Source: an uncultured Rhodopila sp.
Lineage (GTDB): Bacteria > Pseudomonadota > Alphaproteobacteria > Acetobacterales > Acetobacteraceae
Direction: 5' to 3'
Assembly: GCF_903944925.1 (NCBI RefSeq)
Contig: NZ_CAJATU010000019.1
Coordinates: 1-64,000 of the forward strand
DNA: 64,000 bases
This document shows, piece by piece, positions 24,253 through 32,743 of this stretch. Each line of letters opens with the position of its first letter. The first letter of the stretch is position 1. A program made the translations under genes and the position numbers. The notes under the pieces were generated by a model, which saw nothing but the letters and a program-made list of their open reading frames with translations, had not been told where the DNA came from and ran no database searches.

Positions 24253-26574
24253 CTAATTCCGCAACGGCTTGCCGGTCTCAAGCGTATGCTCGATCCGCGC
24301 CAGTGTAGGCTTCGTCCGCACCAGCCTCATGAACGCCCGGCGCTCCAGATCCAGCATCGTCTGCTCGTCAACCGTATCGATGATATCCGTATTGCCTCCC
24401 GACAGAACCTCCGCCAGCGCATCGGCCACGACCAGGTCATGAGCGGTTGCAAGCCCGCGCTTATGGAACGATTCCGCGGCGGAATACATCCCGGCGCGAC
24501 CCGCCGGACCGGGCAGCACGAACACCGGCGGCTCCGGCGGCTTATAGCCATCCACCAGCGCCAGCGCCCGCTGCTTCGCATCGGCCAACAAACGATCGCG
24601 GTTCATCGTGATGCCGTCCGTCGGCCGCAGGAACTTCTTTTCCATCGCCTGATGCGCCGACTTCGACACATCCGCCGTGCTGATCCCCTCGAACACCTTC
24701 GCCGCAGCCGGCATCGGCCCGCGCGGCAGCTTCGGCTCGGCCTGCCAGCGCGCCAGCATCTCGCCGCAGCCACCCCAGCCGGGGATCAGCCCGACGCCCG
24801 CCTCGACCAGGCCGATATAGCTTTCCGCATAGGCCTGCACCGCGTCCGCATGCAGCACCAGCTCGCAGCCGCCGCCCAGGGCCATGCCGGCGGGTGCCAC
24901 CACCACCGGGAACGGCGCGTATTTCAGCGCCTTGTAGGTCTTCTGCCCGGCGATCAGGTTCTTCTCGATCTCGCCCCAGGCCGCCATGTTGGCGGCGAAG
25001 AGCGCAAGCCCCAAATTCGCGCCGAGGGAGAAATTGCTGCCCTCGTTGTACACCACCAGCGCCTTGTAGCGCGACTGCACCAGTTCGATCGACTTGCCGA
25101 GCAGCTCGATGATCTTGTCGTCCAGCGAATTGGACTTGGAGGTGAACTCGAAGCAGACCACGCCGTCGCCGATATCCCACAGCGCCGCCGAACCATTACG
25201 AAGCACCGGCTTCGAGGCCAGCTTGATGTCTTCCAGCAGCAGCACGCCCGGCGCGCGGACGACGTCGTGATACGCCCCGTCCAGGCCGAGGAATTGCCGC
25301 TTGCCGCCGTCAACCCGGTAGAACGTCTTGCCGGCGGCCTGCGCCAGCAACGGCGGCACGGCCAGGCCCTGCGCTTTCAGCGTCTCGACGAGCCACGCTG
25401 TCCCCAGCCGATCGGCCAGTTCGAACGGACCCCATTTCCAGGCGTAGCCGAGCCGCATCGCGGCATCGATATCGGCGATCGTTCCAGCCGCCTCCGGCAC
25501 CAGGGTCGCGGCATAGGAAATCGTCTGCGCCAGCACGCGGAACGCATAGCTCCCGGTTTTGCCGGGCGCCGACAGCAACGCCTTCAGGTCGCGGGCGGCG
25601 CCGTCCGGCAGCCGCGCCGTCTGCTCCGGCCGGTATTCGCCAGTCTTCAGGTCCATCGCCACCTTGGTCCGGCGGCCTTCCGTCTTCTCCAGGCGGTAGA
25701 ACCCGCCCTTGCCCTTCCGTCCCGTCAGACCCTGCTCAATCATCCGGTTGACCAGCGGCACCTCGCGGTCCACCGCATGGAACGCATCACCCGCGGGCAG
25801 CGCGGACCGCATCGAGGCGTTGATCTGCGGCCCGAGATCGATGCCAACCAGATCCAGCAGCCCGAAGATGCCGGTCTTCGGCACGCCCATCGGCGGCCCG
25901 ACAATGGCGTCGGCTTCCTCCACCGTCAGCCCCTGGTCGAACGCCTCCAGCATGCCGAGCTGCATCCAGTAGATGCCCAGCCGGTTGGCGATGAAGCCGG
26001 GGCTGTCGTTGCAACGGACAATGCTCTTGCCCAGCGCCACGTCGCCGAACCGGATCACCGCCTCCGCCGTCTCTGGCGAGGTCTCCGGCCCGGTGACGAT
26101 CTCCAGCAGGCGCATATAGCGCGGCGGGTTGAAGAAATGGGTGATCAGGAAGTCGCGCCGGAACGCCTCGCTCATGCCCTCGGTCAGCACATGCAGCGCG
26201 ATCGTCGAGGTGTTGGAACTGATCGCGCTGCCCGGGCGGCGGACCGCGTCCAGCTTGCGATACAGCGTCTGCTTGATGTCGAGCCGTTCCAGCACCGCCT
26301 CGACGATCCAGTCGCAATCGGCCAATTTGCCGAGGTCGTCCTCGATGTTGCCCGTCTCAACCAGCTTCGCCGCACCGGCATGCATGAACGCCGCGGGTTC
26401 GACCTTTTGCAGCCGCGCCAGCGCGCCTTCCGCGATGGCGTTGCGGTTGTTGTTCCCGGGTGCAACGATGTCGAGCAGCACCACCGGAATCCCGGCATTG
26501 GCGACTTGGGCGGCGATGCCCGCGCCCATGGTGCCGGCGCCGATGACGCCGACTTTGCGGATTGTCACGCCCAT
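24253..26574 (-). CDS. FadN-type 3-hydroxyacyl-CoA dehydrogenase / enoyl-CoA hydratase
   Basis: This 773-residue bifunctional enzyme starts at an ATG overlapping the thiolase stop by ATGA; longer upstream frames are artefacts. The N-terminal dehydrogenase has the NAD-binding VGVIGAGTMGAGIAAQVANA and the conserved ITHFFNPPRYMRLLEIV and CNDSPGFIANRLG segments. The crotonase (hydratase) part follows in the second half (GANLGLALFAANMAAWGEIE and MALGGGCELVLHADA). This order, dehydrogenase first and hydratase last, is that of Bacillus FadN and the reverse of E. coli FadB. It hydrates enoyl-CoA and oxidises the 3-hydroxyacyl-CoA with NAD. It is encoded with the thiolase and acyl-CoA dehydrogenase. 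Confidence 0.9.
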   Translation of the reverse strand: MGVTIRKVGVIGAGTMGAGIAAQVANAGIPVVLLDIVAPGNNNRNAIAEGALARLQKVEPAAFMHAGAAKLVETGNIEDDLGKLADCDWIVEAVLERLDIKQTLYRKLDAVRRPGSAISSNTSTIALHVLTEGMSEAFRRDFLITHFFNPPRYMRLLEIVTGPETSPETAEAVIRFGDVALGKSIVRCNDSPGFIANRLGIYWMQLGMLEAFDQGLTVEEADAIVGPPMGVPKTGIFGLLDLVGIDLGPQINASMRSALPAGDAFHAVDREVPLVNRMIEQGLTGRKGKGGFYRLEKTEGRRTKVAMDLKTGEYRPEQTARLPDGAARDLKALLSAPGKTGSYAFRVLAQTISYAATLVPEAAGTIADIDAAMRLGYAWKWGPFELADRLGTAWLVETLKAQGLAVPPLLAQAAGKTFYRVDGGKRQFLGLDGAYHDVVRAPGVLLLEDIKLASKPVLRNGSAALWDIGDGVVCFEFTSKSNSLDDKIIELLGKSIELVQSRYKALVVYNEGSNFSLGANLGLALFAANMAAWGEIEKNLIAGQKTYKALKYAPFPVVVAPAGMALGGGCELVLHADAVQAYAESYIGLVEAGVGLIPGWGGCGEMLARWQAEPKLPRGPMPAAAKVFEGISTADVSKSAHQAMEKKFLRPTDGITMNRDRLLADAKQRALALVDGYKPPEPPVFVLPGPAGRAGMYSAAESFHKRGLATAHDLVVADALAEVLSGGNTDIIDTVDEQTMLDLERRAFMRLVRTKPTLARIEHTLETGKPLRN

Positions 26575-27710
26575 CAGATGCGCTCCAGGATGGTGGCGAT
26601 GCCCTGCCCGCCGCCGATGCACTGGCTCGCCAGCGCATAGCGGCCCCCCGTGCGGGCCAGCAAGGAGGCCGCCTTGCCGGTGATGCGGGCGCCGGTGGCC
26701 CCCAGCGGATGGCCGAGCGCGATCGCCCCGCCGTCGATGTTCAGCGTCTCGTCGCGAATGCCGAGTTCGCGGGCGCAGGCCAAAGCCTGGCTGGCAAACG
26801 CCTCGTTCAGTTCCACCACGTCCAGCGCCCCGGCGTCGATTCCGGCGCGGGCCAGCGCCTTCTTCGTGGCCGCTACAGGGCCGATGCCCATGATCTCCGG
26901 CGCGCAGCCGGCGACCGCGATGGACTTGATCCGCGCCAGCTTCGTCAGCCCGTGCTTCTCGGCATAGGCCTCGCTGCATACCAGCACCGCGGAGGCGCCA
27001 TCGGTCAGCGGCGAGGACGTTCCCGCCGTCACGGTGCCGTCCTTGTCGAACGCCGGCTTCAGCCCCGCCAAACCCTCGGCGGTGGTGTCCGCCCGGATGC
27101 AGCCGTCCTGCCCGACGTTGCCGCCCTTGGCCTCTATCGGCACGATCTCATCACTGAAGTGCCCGGCCGCGGCGGCCGCGGCGGCTTTCTGATGGCTGCG
27201 GACGGCGAACGCCTCCTGCTCGGCGCGGGGGATCTGCCATTTGCGGGCGACGTTCTCGGCGGTTTCGCCCATGCCGATATAGGCGGCAGGCATCGCCTTC
27301 TGCAGCGCCGGGTTGATCAGCGGATTGTAGCCCATCATCGGCACCCGGCTCATGCTCTCGATGCCGGCGCAGACGAACACCTCCCCTGCCCCGAGCGCGA
27401 TCTGCCCGGCGGCGATATGGATCGACTGCATGGACGACCCGCAGAAGCGGTTCACCGTCACCCCTGCCACCGACAGCGGCAGATCGGACAGCAGGCCGAT
27501 CAGCCGGGCCACGTTCAGGCCCTGCTCGCCCTCGGGGAAAGCGCAGCCGACGATGATGTCCTCGATGTCCTCGGGCTTGACGGCCGTGCGGCTGACCAGC
27601 GCGCGCACCACCTGCGCGGCGAGGTCGTCCGGACGTACTCGCGCAAGGCCGCCCTTGCCGGCGAAGTGGAAGGGCGACCGGGCGTAGCCGGCGATCACCG
27701 CGTTGGTCAT
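26574..27710 (-). CDS. Acetyl-CoA acyltransferase (thiolase, FadA-type)
   Basis: This thiolase of 378 residues starts MTNAVIAGYARSPFHFAGKG. The active residues are visible: the nucleophilic Cys in VNRFCGSSMQSIHIAAG, the His in GGAIALGHPLGATGARI and the second Cys in ASQCIGGGQG near the end. It cleaves 3-ketoacyl-CoA with CoA in the last step of beta-oxidation. The gene starts 19 nt after the MerR regulator stop and overlaps the FadN-type gene by ATGA, so the three genes form one operon, probably controlled by that regulator. Confidence 0.93.
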   Translation of the reverse strand: MTNAVIAGYARSPFHFAGKGGLARVRPDDLAAQVVRALVSRTAVKPEDIEDIIVGCAFPEGEQGLNVARLIGLLSDLPLSVAGVTVNRFCGSSMQSIHIAAGQIALGAGEVFVCAGIESMSRVPMMGYNPLINPALQKAMPAAYIGMGETAENVARKWQIPRAEQEAFAVRSHQKAAAAAAAGHFSDEIVPIEAKGGNVGQDGCIRADTTAEGLAGLKPAFDKDGTVTAGTSSPLTDGASAVLVCSEAYAEKHGLTKLARIKSIAVAGCAPEIMGIGPVAATKKALARAGIDAGALDVVELNEAFASQALACARELGIRDETLNIDGGAIALGHPLGATGARITGKAASLLARTGGRYALASQCIGGGQGIATILERI

Positions 27711-27729
27711 TGCGTGTCTCCTTCGTGTT

Positions 27730-28137
27730 TCAGCCCGCCGCGCGGCGTGCGCGGCGGGCGGGCGATTGCAGGGCCGCCTCGGTTTGGGCGGTGATGTCAT
27801 CCAATTCGGCCAGCGCCTCGTCAATGGCCTGGCGCTGGGACAGAAGCTGTGCGCGGCGCTTGCCGACGGCGGTCAGCAGCAATTTGAGTTGCGACTGCTG
27901 GGTGATGTCGGTGTCGTAGAGATCGAGGTAGTCCTTGATCGTGCTCAGCGAAAACCCCAGCCGCTTGCCGCGCAGGATCAGGATCATGCGGGCGCGGTCG
28001 CGGGCGGAGAACACCCGGGTGGTGCCCGCCCGCTGCGGCGAGATCAACCCCTTGTCCTCATAGAAACGGATCGCGCGCGGCGTCATGCCGAGCTGCCTGG
28101 CCAGTTCCGTCACCGTGTAGAGCTGCCCGTCGTTCAT
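27730..28137 (-). CDS. MerR-family transcriptional regulator of the fatty-acid operon
   Basis: This 135-residue protein has the N-terminal MerR winged helix-turn-helix YTVTELARQLGMTPRAIRFY and EDKGLISPQR, followed by the long dimerisation helix. It has no metal-binding cysteines, so it is not a metal sensor; MerR proteins of this size next to acyl-CoA genes usually sense acyl-CoA or branched-chain intermediates (LiuR type). It is the first gene of the merR-thiolase-FadN operon, which suggests self-regulation. Its ligand is inferred, not seen. Confidence 0.85.
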   Translation of the reverse strand: MNDGQLYTVTELARQLGMTPRAIRFYEDKGLISPQRAGTTRVFSARDRARMILILRGKRLGFSLSTIKDYLDLYDTDITQQSQLKLLLTAVGKRRAQLLSQRQAIDEALAELDDITAQTEAALQSPARRARRAAG

Positions 28138-28174
28138 GCAAGCGTTCTCATGTTCGGGCCCGAGCCGGTTACCC

Positions 28175-28258
28175 CGTCATGCCGGCGCAGGCCGGCATCC
28201 ACGCCGTTTTGCCGAACCGGGCAAAGGCGTGGATGGTCCGCCTGCGCGGACCATGACG
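28175..28258. repeat. REP-like double palindrome
   Basis: A second copy of the layout at 23761: CGTCATG, hairpin ATGCCGGC-GCA-GGCCGGCAT, a central inverted pair CCACGCC/GGCGTGG with an inner TTTTGCC/GGCAAA pairing, hairpin ATGGTCCGC-CTGC-GCGGACCAT, then CATGACG. It lies between the FadD ligase and the MerR gene. It could also act as a transcription barrier for the upstream ligase gene. Confidence 0.6.
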
Positions 28259-28315
28259 ATGATGCGCCGGTGCCCGTGCCAATCGTCCCTTAACGTATAC
28301 GTCAATCTCCTCACG

Positions 28316-29992
28316 TCAAGTCGCTTTTAACGCCGCCATTTCCGCCACCAGTTCCTTGCGCGACAGCTTGCCGATGATGGTCTTCGGCAGCGTCTCCCGG
28401 ATCTCCACCCGCACCGGCAGCTCTATCGGCGACACCCGGTCGCGCAGGAAGGTCCGCAGCGCTTCGCCGTCCGTGGCATGGCCTTCCCGAAGCGTCACGA
28501 AGGCCAGCGGCGCCTGGCCGCGATACGAGTCCGCAATGCCGATGACGATCGCCTCGGCGACCGCCGGGTGCTCATACAAGGCATCCTCGATGACCCGCGG
28601 ATAGACGTTGTAGCCGCTGCAAATGATGAGGTCCTTCAGCCGATCGGTTACGTACAGGTAACCGTCGGCGTCGAGGTGGCCGGCGTCGCCGGTGCGCAAG
28701 GCGCCGTCGATGAATACCGCCCGGGTTTCCGCCTCGCGGTTCAGGTAGCCCTGCATCACCTGCGGGCCGCGGACGCAGATCTCGCCGCGTTCACCCGGCG
28801 GCAGGATGCGGGTGATGTCGTCGATGCCGCGGATTTCCACCCGGGTGCCGCGCAGGACGATGCCGACGGAATCGGGACGCACCTCCCCGTCGGGCGGGTT
28901 GGATGCAACCGCGGGAGACGCCTCGGTCAGGCCGTAGCCTTCGATGATGCGGCAGCCGGTCAGTTTCTGGAACCGCTCGCGCACCTCGGCGGGCAGCGGC
29001 GCGCCGCCGGAGACGCAGACGCGCAGCCCTGGGAAGGCGATGCGCTTCCTCTCCGCCTCGAGCGAGATCGCATTATAGATCGTCGGCACCGCATGCATGA
29101 TCGTCGGCTTGTCCTGCCGCAGCGACTTCATGACGGCGGCGATTTCGAAGCGCGGATGCAGGATCAGTTCGGCGCCGGCGAGGATGCCGCCGTTCATGAT
29201 CGAGGTCATGGCGAAGACATGGAAAAACGGCAGCACGGCGAGGAAACGTTCCTGCCCGGCGCGCATGCTGGGCATGTGGTAGGTCGCCTGCTGCGCGTTC
29301 AGCGACAGGTTGGCGTGCGACAGCATCGCACCCTTCGGCAGCCCGGTCGTTCCCCCGGTATATTGCAGCACCGCCAGGTCGCCCGGGTCGATCGCCACCG
29401 GCGTCGGCTTCGCCCCGGCCGCGACCACCTGGCGGTAGGGGATGACCTGATGGCTCCAGGCCGGATGCGCAACCATTTTCCGCTTCAGCATCGTGAACGC
29501 CACCCGCTTGGCCGGCGGCAGCACGCCCGCGAAAGGGCAGACGATGATGCGTTGCAGGCCGGAGGACGGCAGCAACCCCAGCACCTTGTCGCAGATCGCG
29601 GCGATATCGGGCACGATCATCGTCGTGGTTGAGGAATCGACGATCTGCTGGCGCAGTTCGCGCGCGACATAGAGCGGGTTGTAGTTGACCACCACCGCGC
29701 CCGCCTTCAGCGCGGCGTAGTAAAAGATCACAAAATATGGAGTATTCGGCAGGCAAAGTCCGACGCGGTCACCCGGCCGGATGCCGAGGCGCTGCAGCCC
29801 GTCCGTTGCACGTTCGACCAGTTCGGCGAGCTGTGCATAGGTCCAGCGCCGCCCCTGGAACGACAGCGCCGTACGACCGCCGAACGCCGCGGCGGATCGA
29901 TCCAGCAGCACGGGAACGGCCAGCTTCTCAAGCTGGTGATCCACCGGCACGTCCATTGGGTGATCCACCGGCACGTCCATTGGGGCGTCCAT
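28316..29992 (-). CDS. Long-chain fatty acid-CoA ligase (FadD-type)
   Basis: The ATG at 29992 follows AGGAGG at the right distance, giving 558 residues; an upstream ATG at 30022 is less likely. Family motifs are present: the ATP-binding YTGGTTGLPKGAMLSHANLS, EGYGLTEASPAVASNPP, GERGEICVRGPQVMQGYL, LYVTDRLKDLIICSGYNVYP and the C-terminal catalytic Lys region LPKTIIGKLSRKEL. It activates fatty acids to acyl-CoA using ATP. Just after the start the protein repeats MDVPVDHP because of a 24-bp tandem duplication. It lies upstream of the MerR-thiolase operon in the same direction, separated by a REP-like element. Confidence 0.92.
   Translation of the reverse strand: MDAPMDVPVDHPMDVPVDHQLEKLAVPVLLDRSAAAFGGRTALSFQGRRWTYAQLAELVERATDGLQRLGIRPGDRVGLCLPNTPYFVIFYYAALKAGAVVVNYNPLYVARELRQQIVDSSTTTMIVPDIAAICDKVLGLLPSSGLQRIIVCPFAGVLPPAKRVAFTMLKRKMVAHPAWSHQVIPYRQVVAAGAKPTPVAIDPGDLAVLQYTGGTTGLPKGAMLSHANLSLNAQQATYHMPSMRAGQERFLAVLPFFHVFAMTSIMNGGILAGAELILHPRFEIAAVMKSLRQDKPTIMHAVPTIYNAISLEAERKRIAFPGLRVCVSGGAPLPAEVRERFQKLTGCRIIEGYGLTEASPAVASNPPDGEVRPDSVGIVLRGTRVEIRGIDDITRILPPGERGEICVRGPQVMQGYLNREAETRAVFIDGALRTGDAGHLDADGYLYVTDRLKDLIICSGYNVYPRVIEDALYEHPAVAEAIVIGIADSYRGQAPLAFVTLREGHATDGEALRTFLRDRVSPIELPVRVEIRETLPKTIIGKLSRKELVAEMAALKAT
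29937..29984. repeat. 24-bp tandem duplication inside the fadD start
   Basis: The 24-bp unit TGATCCACCGGCACGTCCAT followed by TGGG occurs twice in a row (29937-29960, 29961-29984) and in frame, duplicating eight residues (MDVPVDH plus one) at the N-terminus of the ligase. Part of a third unit (GGGGCGTCCATTG) follows. It probably arose by slippage and should not affect the enzyme fold. Confidence 0.7.
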
Positions 29993-30150
29993 TGCGTCCC
30001 TCCTGTTGGAGTGTTTCCTCATCGCCGCCTTGCGACGGTTTTTGCCCGCCGCTGCGACGCGGGCACAAGCGATATAGCACCACCGGTACCGTTAAGGTAG
30101 TCTGGTTAACCTAAACGTCAAGTGCGGGCCGGGTCCGATTCGCGCCGAAG

Positions 30151-31224
30151 CTAATGGTGATTGCTTCCGCCGCTGGAACCTGAATGTCCGGACGATCCCG
30201 ACCCGGAGCCCCCGGACCTGGCGCTATATCCCGATGATCCCGATGATCCCGAATGGTATCCGCCGGAGCCGCCGCTGTATCCCGATGATGCCGAATGGTA
30301 ACCGCCGGAACCGCCGCTGTATCCCGATGATGCCGAATGGTAACCGCCGGAACCGCCGCTGTATCCCGATGATACAGGCCGGTATCCCGGCGATTCCGCT
30401 CGATACTGCGCCGATTCGGCCCGATACCCGGCCGCTGCCGCGCGATGTCCCGAAGTTTCGTGCCCAACAACCGGCGCGTGGCCGCCGAAGGAGGCCGGTG
30501 CCCCGGCAGCCCTGAATGCGTGCGACCCCCCGATGCCGATTCCGGGCCAGCCGAAGGAGCCGAAAGGCGGGGCCGGAAGATCGGGACTCCGGTTTTCCTT
30601 CGCGGAAGAGTATTCCGGACGCCTGGAAGACCCCGACGATTGACCGCCGGATGAGCGTGCCGCCGCGATTTGCCCGCCGCTCGGCCGCTGGTAGTGTGCC
30701 AGCCCGCTGCCGTGCGGGTGTTCGTGCTCAAGGCGGCCGCGATAGCGCTCCGGCGCGCTATGCCACTGAATCGCCTTGTCGTAGTAACCCCAACCTCGGT
30801 AAAAGTCGAAGCAGAGGCCGATGATCACTTCATTGAAGTCAGCAATCCGCAAGTCCGCAACATCAAAATCCGCGATCGGCACGCACGGTATCGTAGCGGT
30901 TAAGAAATTGTCGTCGTTTATCCAGGCACGGCCCGGCAGGCCCTCGCCCTGCGGGTGGTAAAACTCAAGGTCGGAGAGATAGTGCTGCGGCACCGCATGC
31001 CAGCGGTTTGCACGGTCAGTATAGCCCCAGCCACGAGAGTCATCGTAGCAGAAGACTTCGAACGCCCCATCGACGGCGCCGGCCGGCCAGCCGTTCACAT
31101 AGCTGATGTCGGCGCCAGCCGTTGCAGGCACGCGAGATGACGGCGCCGGCTCGCAACCGGCGAGCAGGCCAAGTATAGCCATTGAAGAAACGACCTGTAA
31201 AGCCGTGACGCAGCGCGCGCTCAT
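30151..31224 (-). CDS. Lipoprotein with duplicated GWGYxDxAxxWH domain and Gly/Ser/Tyr repeat tail
   Basis: The Met at 31224 begins a lipoprotein signal ending in the lipobox GLLAGC; the longer frame upstream lacks a signal. Two similar segments of about 35 residues follow: GWGYTDRANRWHAVPQHYLS and GWGYYDKAIQWHSAPERYRG, each preceded by Cys and followed by L-E-x-x-HP-x-G-x-GL. The C-terminal 150 residues are low-complexity, with three perfect or near-perfect 14-residue repeats of the type SSGYSGGSGGYHSA (DNA 30249-30374), then Ser/Gly runs and a final Asn-His-His. It should be anchored to the outer membrane, with a flexible tail outside or in the periplasm. I do not recognise the family. Confidence 0.7.
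   Translation of the reverse strand: MSARCVTALQVVSSMAILGLLAGCEPAPSSRVPATAGADISYVNGWPAGAVDGAFEVFCYDDSRGWGYTDRANRWHAVPQHYLSDLEFYHPQGEGLPGRAWINDDNFLTATIPCVPIADFDVADLRIADFNEVIIGLCFDFYRGWGYYDKAIQWHSAPERYRGRLEHEHPHGSGLAHYQRPSGGQIAAARSSGGQSSGSSRRPEYSSAKENRSPDLPAPPFGSFGWPGIGIGGSHAFRAAGAPASFGGHAPVVGHETSGHRAAAAGYRAESAQYRAESPGYRPVSSGYSGGSGGYHSASSGYSGGSGGYHSASSGYSGGSGGYHSGSSGSSGYSARSGGSGSGSSGHSGSSGGSNHH
30249..30374. repeat. Three tandem 42-bp repeats
   Basis: Three head-to-tail 42-bp units (30249-30290, 30291-30332, 30333-30374), each beginning CCGAATGGT, encode the 14-residue Gly/Ser/Tyr repeats of the lipoprotein tail. Units two and three are almost identical, and unit one differs at a few bases. Copy number may vary between strains because of slippage. 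Confidence 0.75.
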
Positions 31225-31448
31225 GGGAACCAACTCCCGGGTTCGGGGCGAAGTTCTTGCGGGCGGGCTTTCTGACGACGGTGATCCGCCAACATCGCAA
31301 ATTGCGGCGTTCAAGGTGGCTTTTCAGCGACGCGCCGATGGCGGATTTGCGGCCGCGGCGCCTGGCCGGGAAGATCAGAGTTGTTTGACTGCCATAGGCG
31401 TGCCATTACTTGACACAGTCGTGCCACGCTGAAGACACGGAAGCACCG

Positions 31449-31709
31449 GTGAGCACGGATCGATGTGGCGGCGCTTTCGCCCGCGGCTACCCCTCCCCCG
31501 CGTCCGGCCCGGCCGCCCTGCTGAATGAGCAAGCCCTGAACGCCCTGCGCGCCGCATCGCCGGACGATGCCGCGGCAGCCGCGGCGCTGGCCGCCAGCCT
31601 CGACCCCGCCGATTTGGTCAGCTTCACCCGGCAGGCGGCGCCGCTGTCACGCCAACAGCGCCGGGCGACGGAGCGGCAGGCGGAAAACGCCGAACAGTGC
31701 CGGCAATAA
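31449..31709 (+). CDS. Small Ala-rich hypothetical protein
   Basis: A GTG at 31449 gives 86 residues rich in Ala, with a Gln/Arg-rich end (SRQQRRATERQAENAEQCRQ). There is no signal peptide or known motif. It lies between the lipoprotein gene and the convergent ketopantoate reductase. The composition is close to what random GC-rich sequence gives, but the helical pattern (LNALRAASPDDAAAAAALAA) is plausible. Weak call. Confidence 0.35.
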   Translation: MSTDRCGGAFARGYPSPASGPAALLNEQALNALRAASPDDAAAAAALAASLDPADLVSFTRQAAPLSRQQRRATERQAENAEQCRQ

Positions 31710-31768
31710 CGGGCCCGCCTCGCCGAACGCGCCGCACGTCTCGCCGAGCGCCGCGCGACCGCCGCGGT

Positions 31769-32743
31769 TCAGTAACACCCCGCCTGCCGTCCCCGCTCCC
31801 GCACCAGCGCCAGCACCGAGCGGCACAGCGGCATCGCCTCCCCGACCACGTCACCGAGTTCCACCACCGCACCGAGTAGCGCGTCGATCTCCATCGGCCG
31901 CCCGCGCTCCAGGTCCTGCAGCATCGACGTTTTGTGAACGCCGACCTCCGCCGCGCCGGCGATTCGCTTGTCGATGTCGATGCCGAAGCGGATGCCGAGC
32001 GCCTCGGCGACCGCCTGCGCCTCCAGCATCATGCCGCGGCACAGCGCGCGCAGGCCGTCATCGCCGGTGATGCGGTCCAGAGTCGCCGCAGTCAGCGCCG
32101 AGACCGGGTTGAACGCAAGGTTCCCCCACAGCTTCACCCACAACTCGTCACGGATCCGCGGCCGCACCGGCGCCTTCAGCCCGGCGGCGATCAGCGCGCG
32201 GGAAAACGCCTCGATGCGGGCGCTGCGCGAGCCGTCCGGCTCCCCGAGGGTAAAACGGTCGCCGTAGCTGTGCTCGATCACGCCGGGTGCGACCACTTCC
32301 GCCGCCGGATACACGACGCAGCCGATGGCTTTCGACGGCGGCAGCACGGACCACAGCAGACCGCCCGGATCGACGCTTTCCACCACGCGGTCGCGATGCG
32401 GGCTGTCGAGGCCATAGAAATACCAGTACGGAATCCCGTTGATCCCGGTCACCAGGGCGCTGTCCGGCCGCATCATCGCTGCGATCGACCCCGCCGCCGC
32501 CGGCAGCCCATGCGCCTTCAGGGTCACCACGACATAGTCGTGCACCCCGGCCTCCTCGGCCGAGGCGACACAGCGGGGCCGCACGGTGACGCTCTCGCCG
32601 CCCGAGCGCAACGTCAACCCGTTCGCCTGCATCGCCACCAGATGCGGCCCGCGCGCGATGAAGGTCACATCGGCCCCTGCCCTGGCCAGCCGCACGCCGA
32701 GAAACCCGCCGATAGCCCCGGCGCCGAAAATCGCAACCTTCAC
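31769..32743 (-). CDS. panE: 2-dehydropantoate 2-reductase family protein (ApbA/PanE)
   Basis: This 324-residue NADPH-dependent reductase begins MKVAIFGAGAIGGFLGVRLA, the Rossmann nucleotide-binding motif of ApbA/PanE. Further family segments are a stretch beginning VVVTLKAHGLPAAAGSI, ALVTGINGIPYWYFYG (Asn-Gly-x-Pro substrate loop), the helix DELWVKLWGNLAFNPVSALT (catalytic Lys region) and HKTSMLQDLERGRPMEIDAL. The start codon is GTG, overlapping the stop of the acyl-CoA synthetase (GTGA). The family also contains paralogues with other 2-keto acid substrates. The pairing with a synthetase suggests a catabolic paralogue as much as pantothenate synthesis. Confidence 0.8.
   Translation of the reverse strand: MKVAIFGAGAIGGFLGVRLARAGADVTFIARGPHLVAMQANGLTLRSGGESVTVRPRCVASAEEAGVHDYVVVTLKAHGLPAAAGSIAAMMRPDSALVTGINGIPYWYFYGLDSPHRDRVVESVDPGGLLWSVLPPSKAIGCVVYPAAEVVAPGVIEHSYGDRFTLGEPDGSRSARIEAFSRALIAAGLKAPVRPRIRDELWVKLWGNLAFNPVSALTAATLDRITGDDGLRALCRGMMLEAQAVAEALGIRFGIDIDKRIAGAAEVGVHKTSMLQDLERGRPMEIDALLGAVVELGDVVGEAMPLCRSVLALVRERGRQAGCY

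Noticed and set aside
24286-26640. Plus-strand open frame of 784 codons opposite the FadN-type gene
   Set aside because: Same reason: low-complexity Arg/Gln/His composition mirroring a well-conserved enzyme on the other strand.
26575-26979. N-terminal extension of the FadN-type protein to 908 residues
   Set aside because: The extension is out-of-phase thiolase sequence. The ATGA overlap at 26574 and the Rossmann motif right after it define the start.
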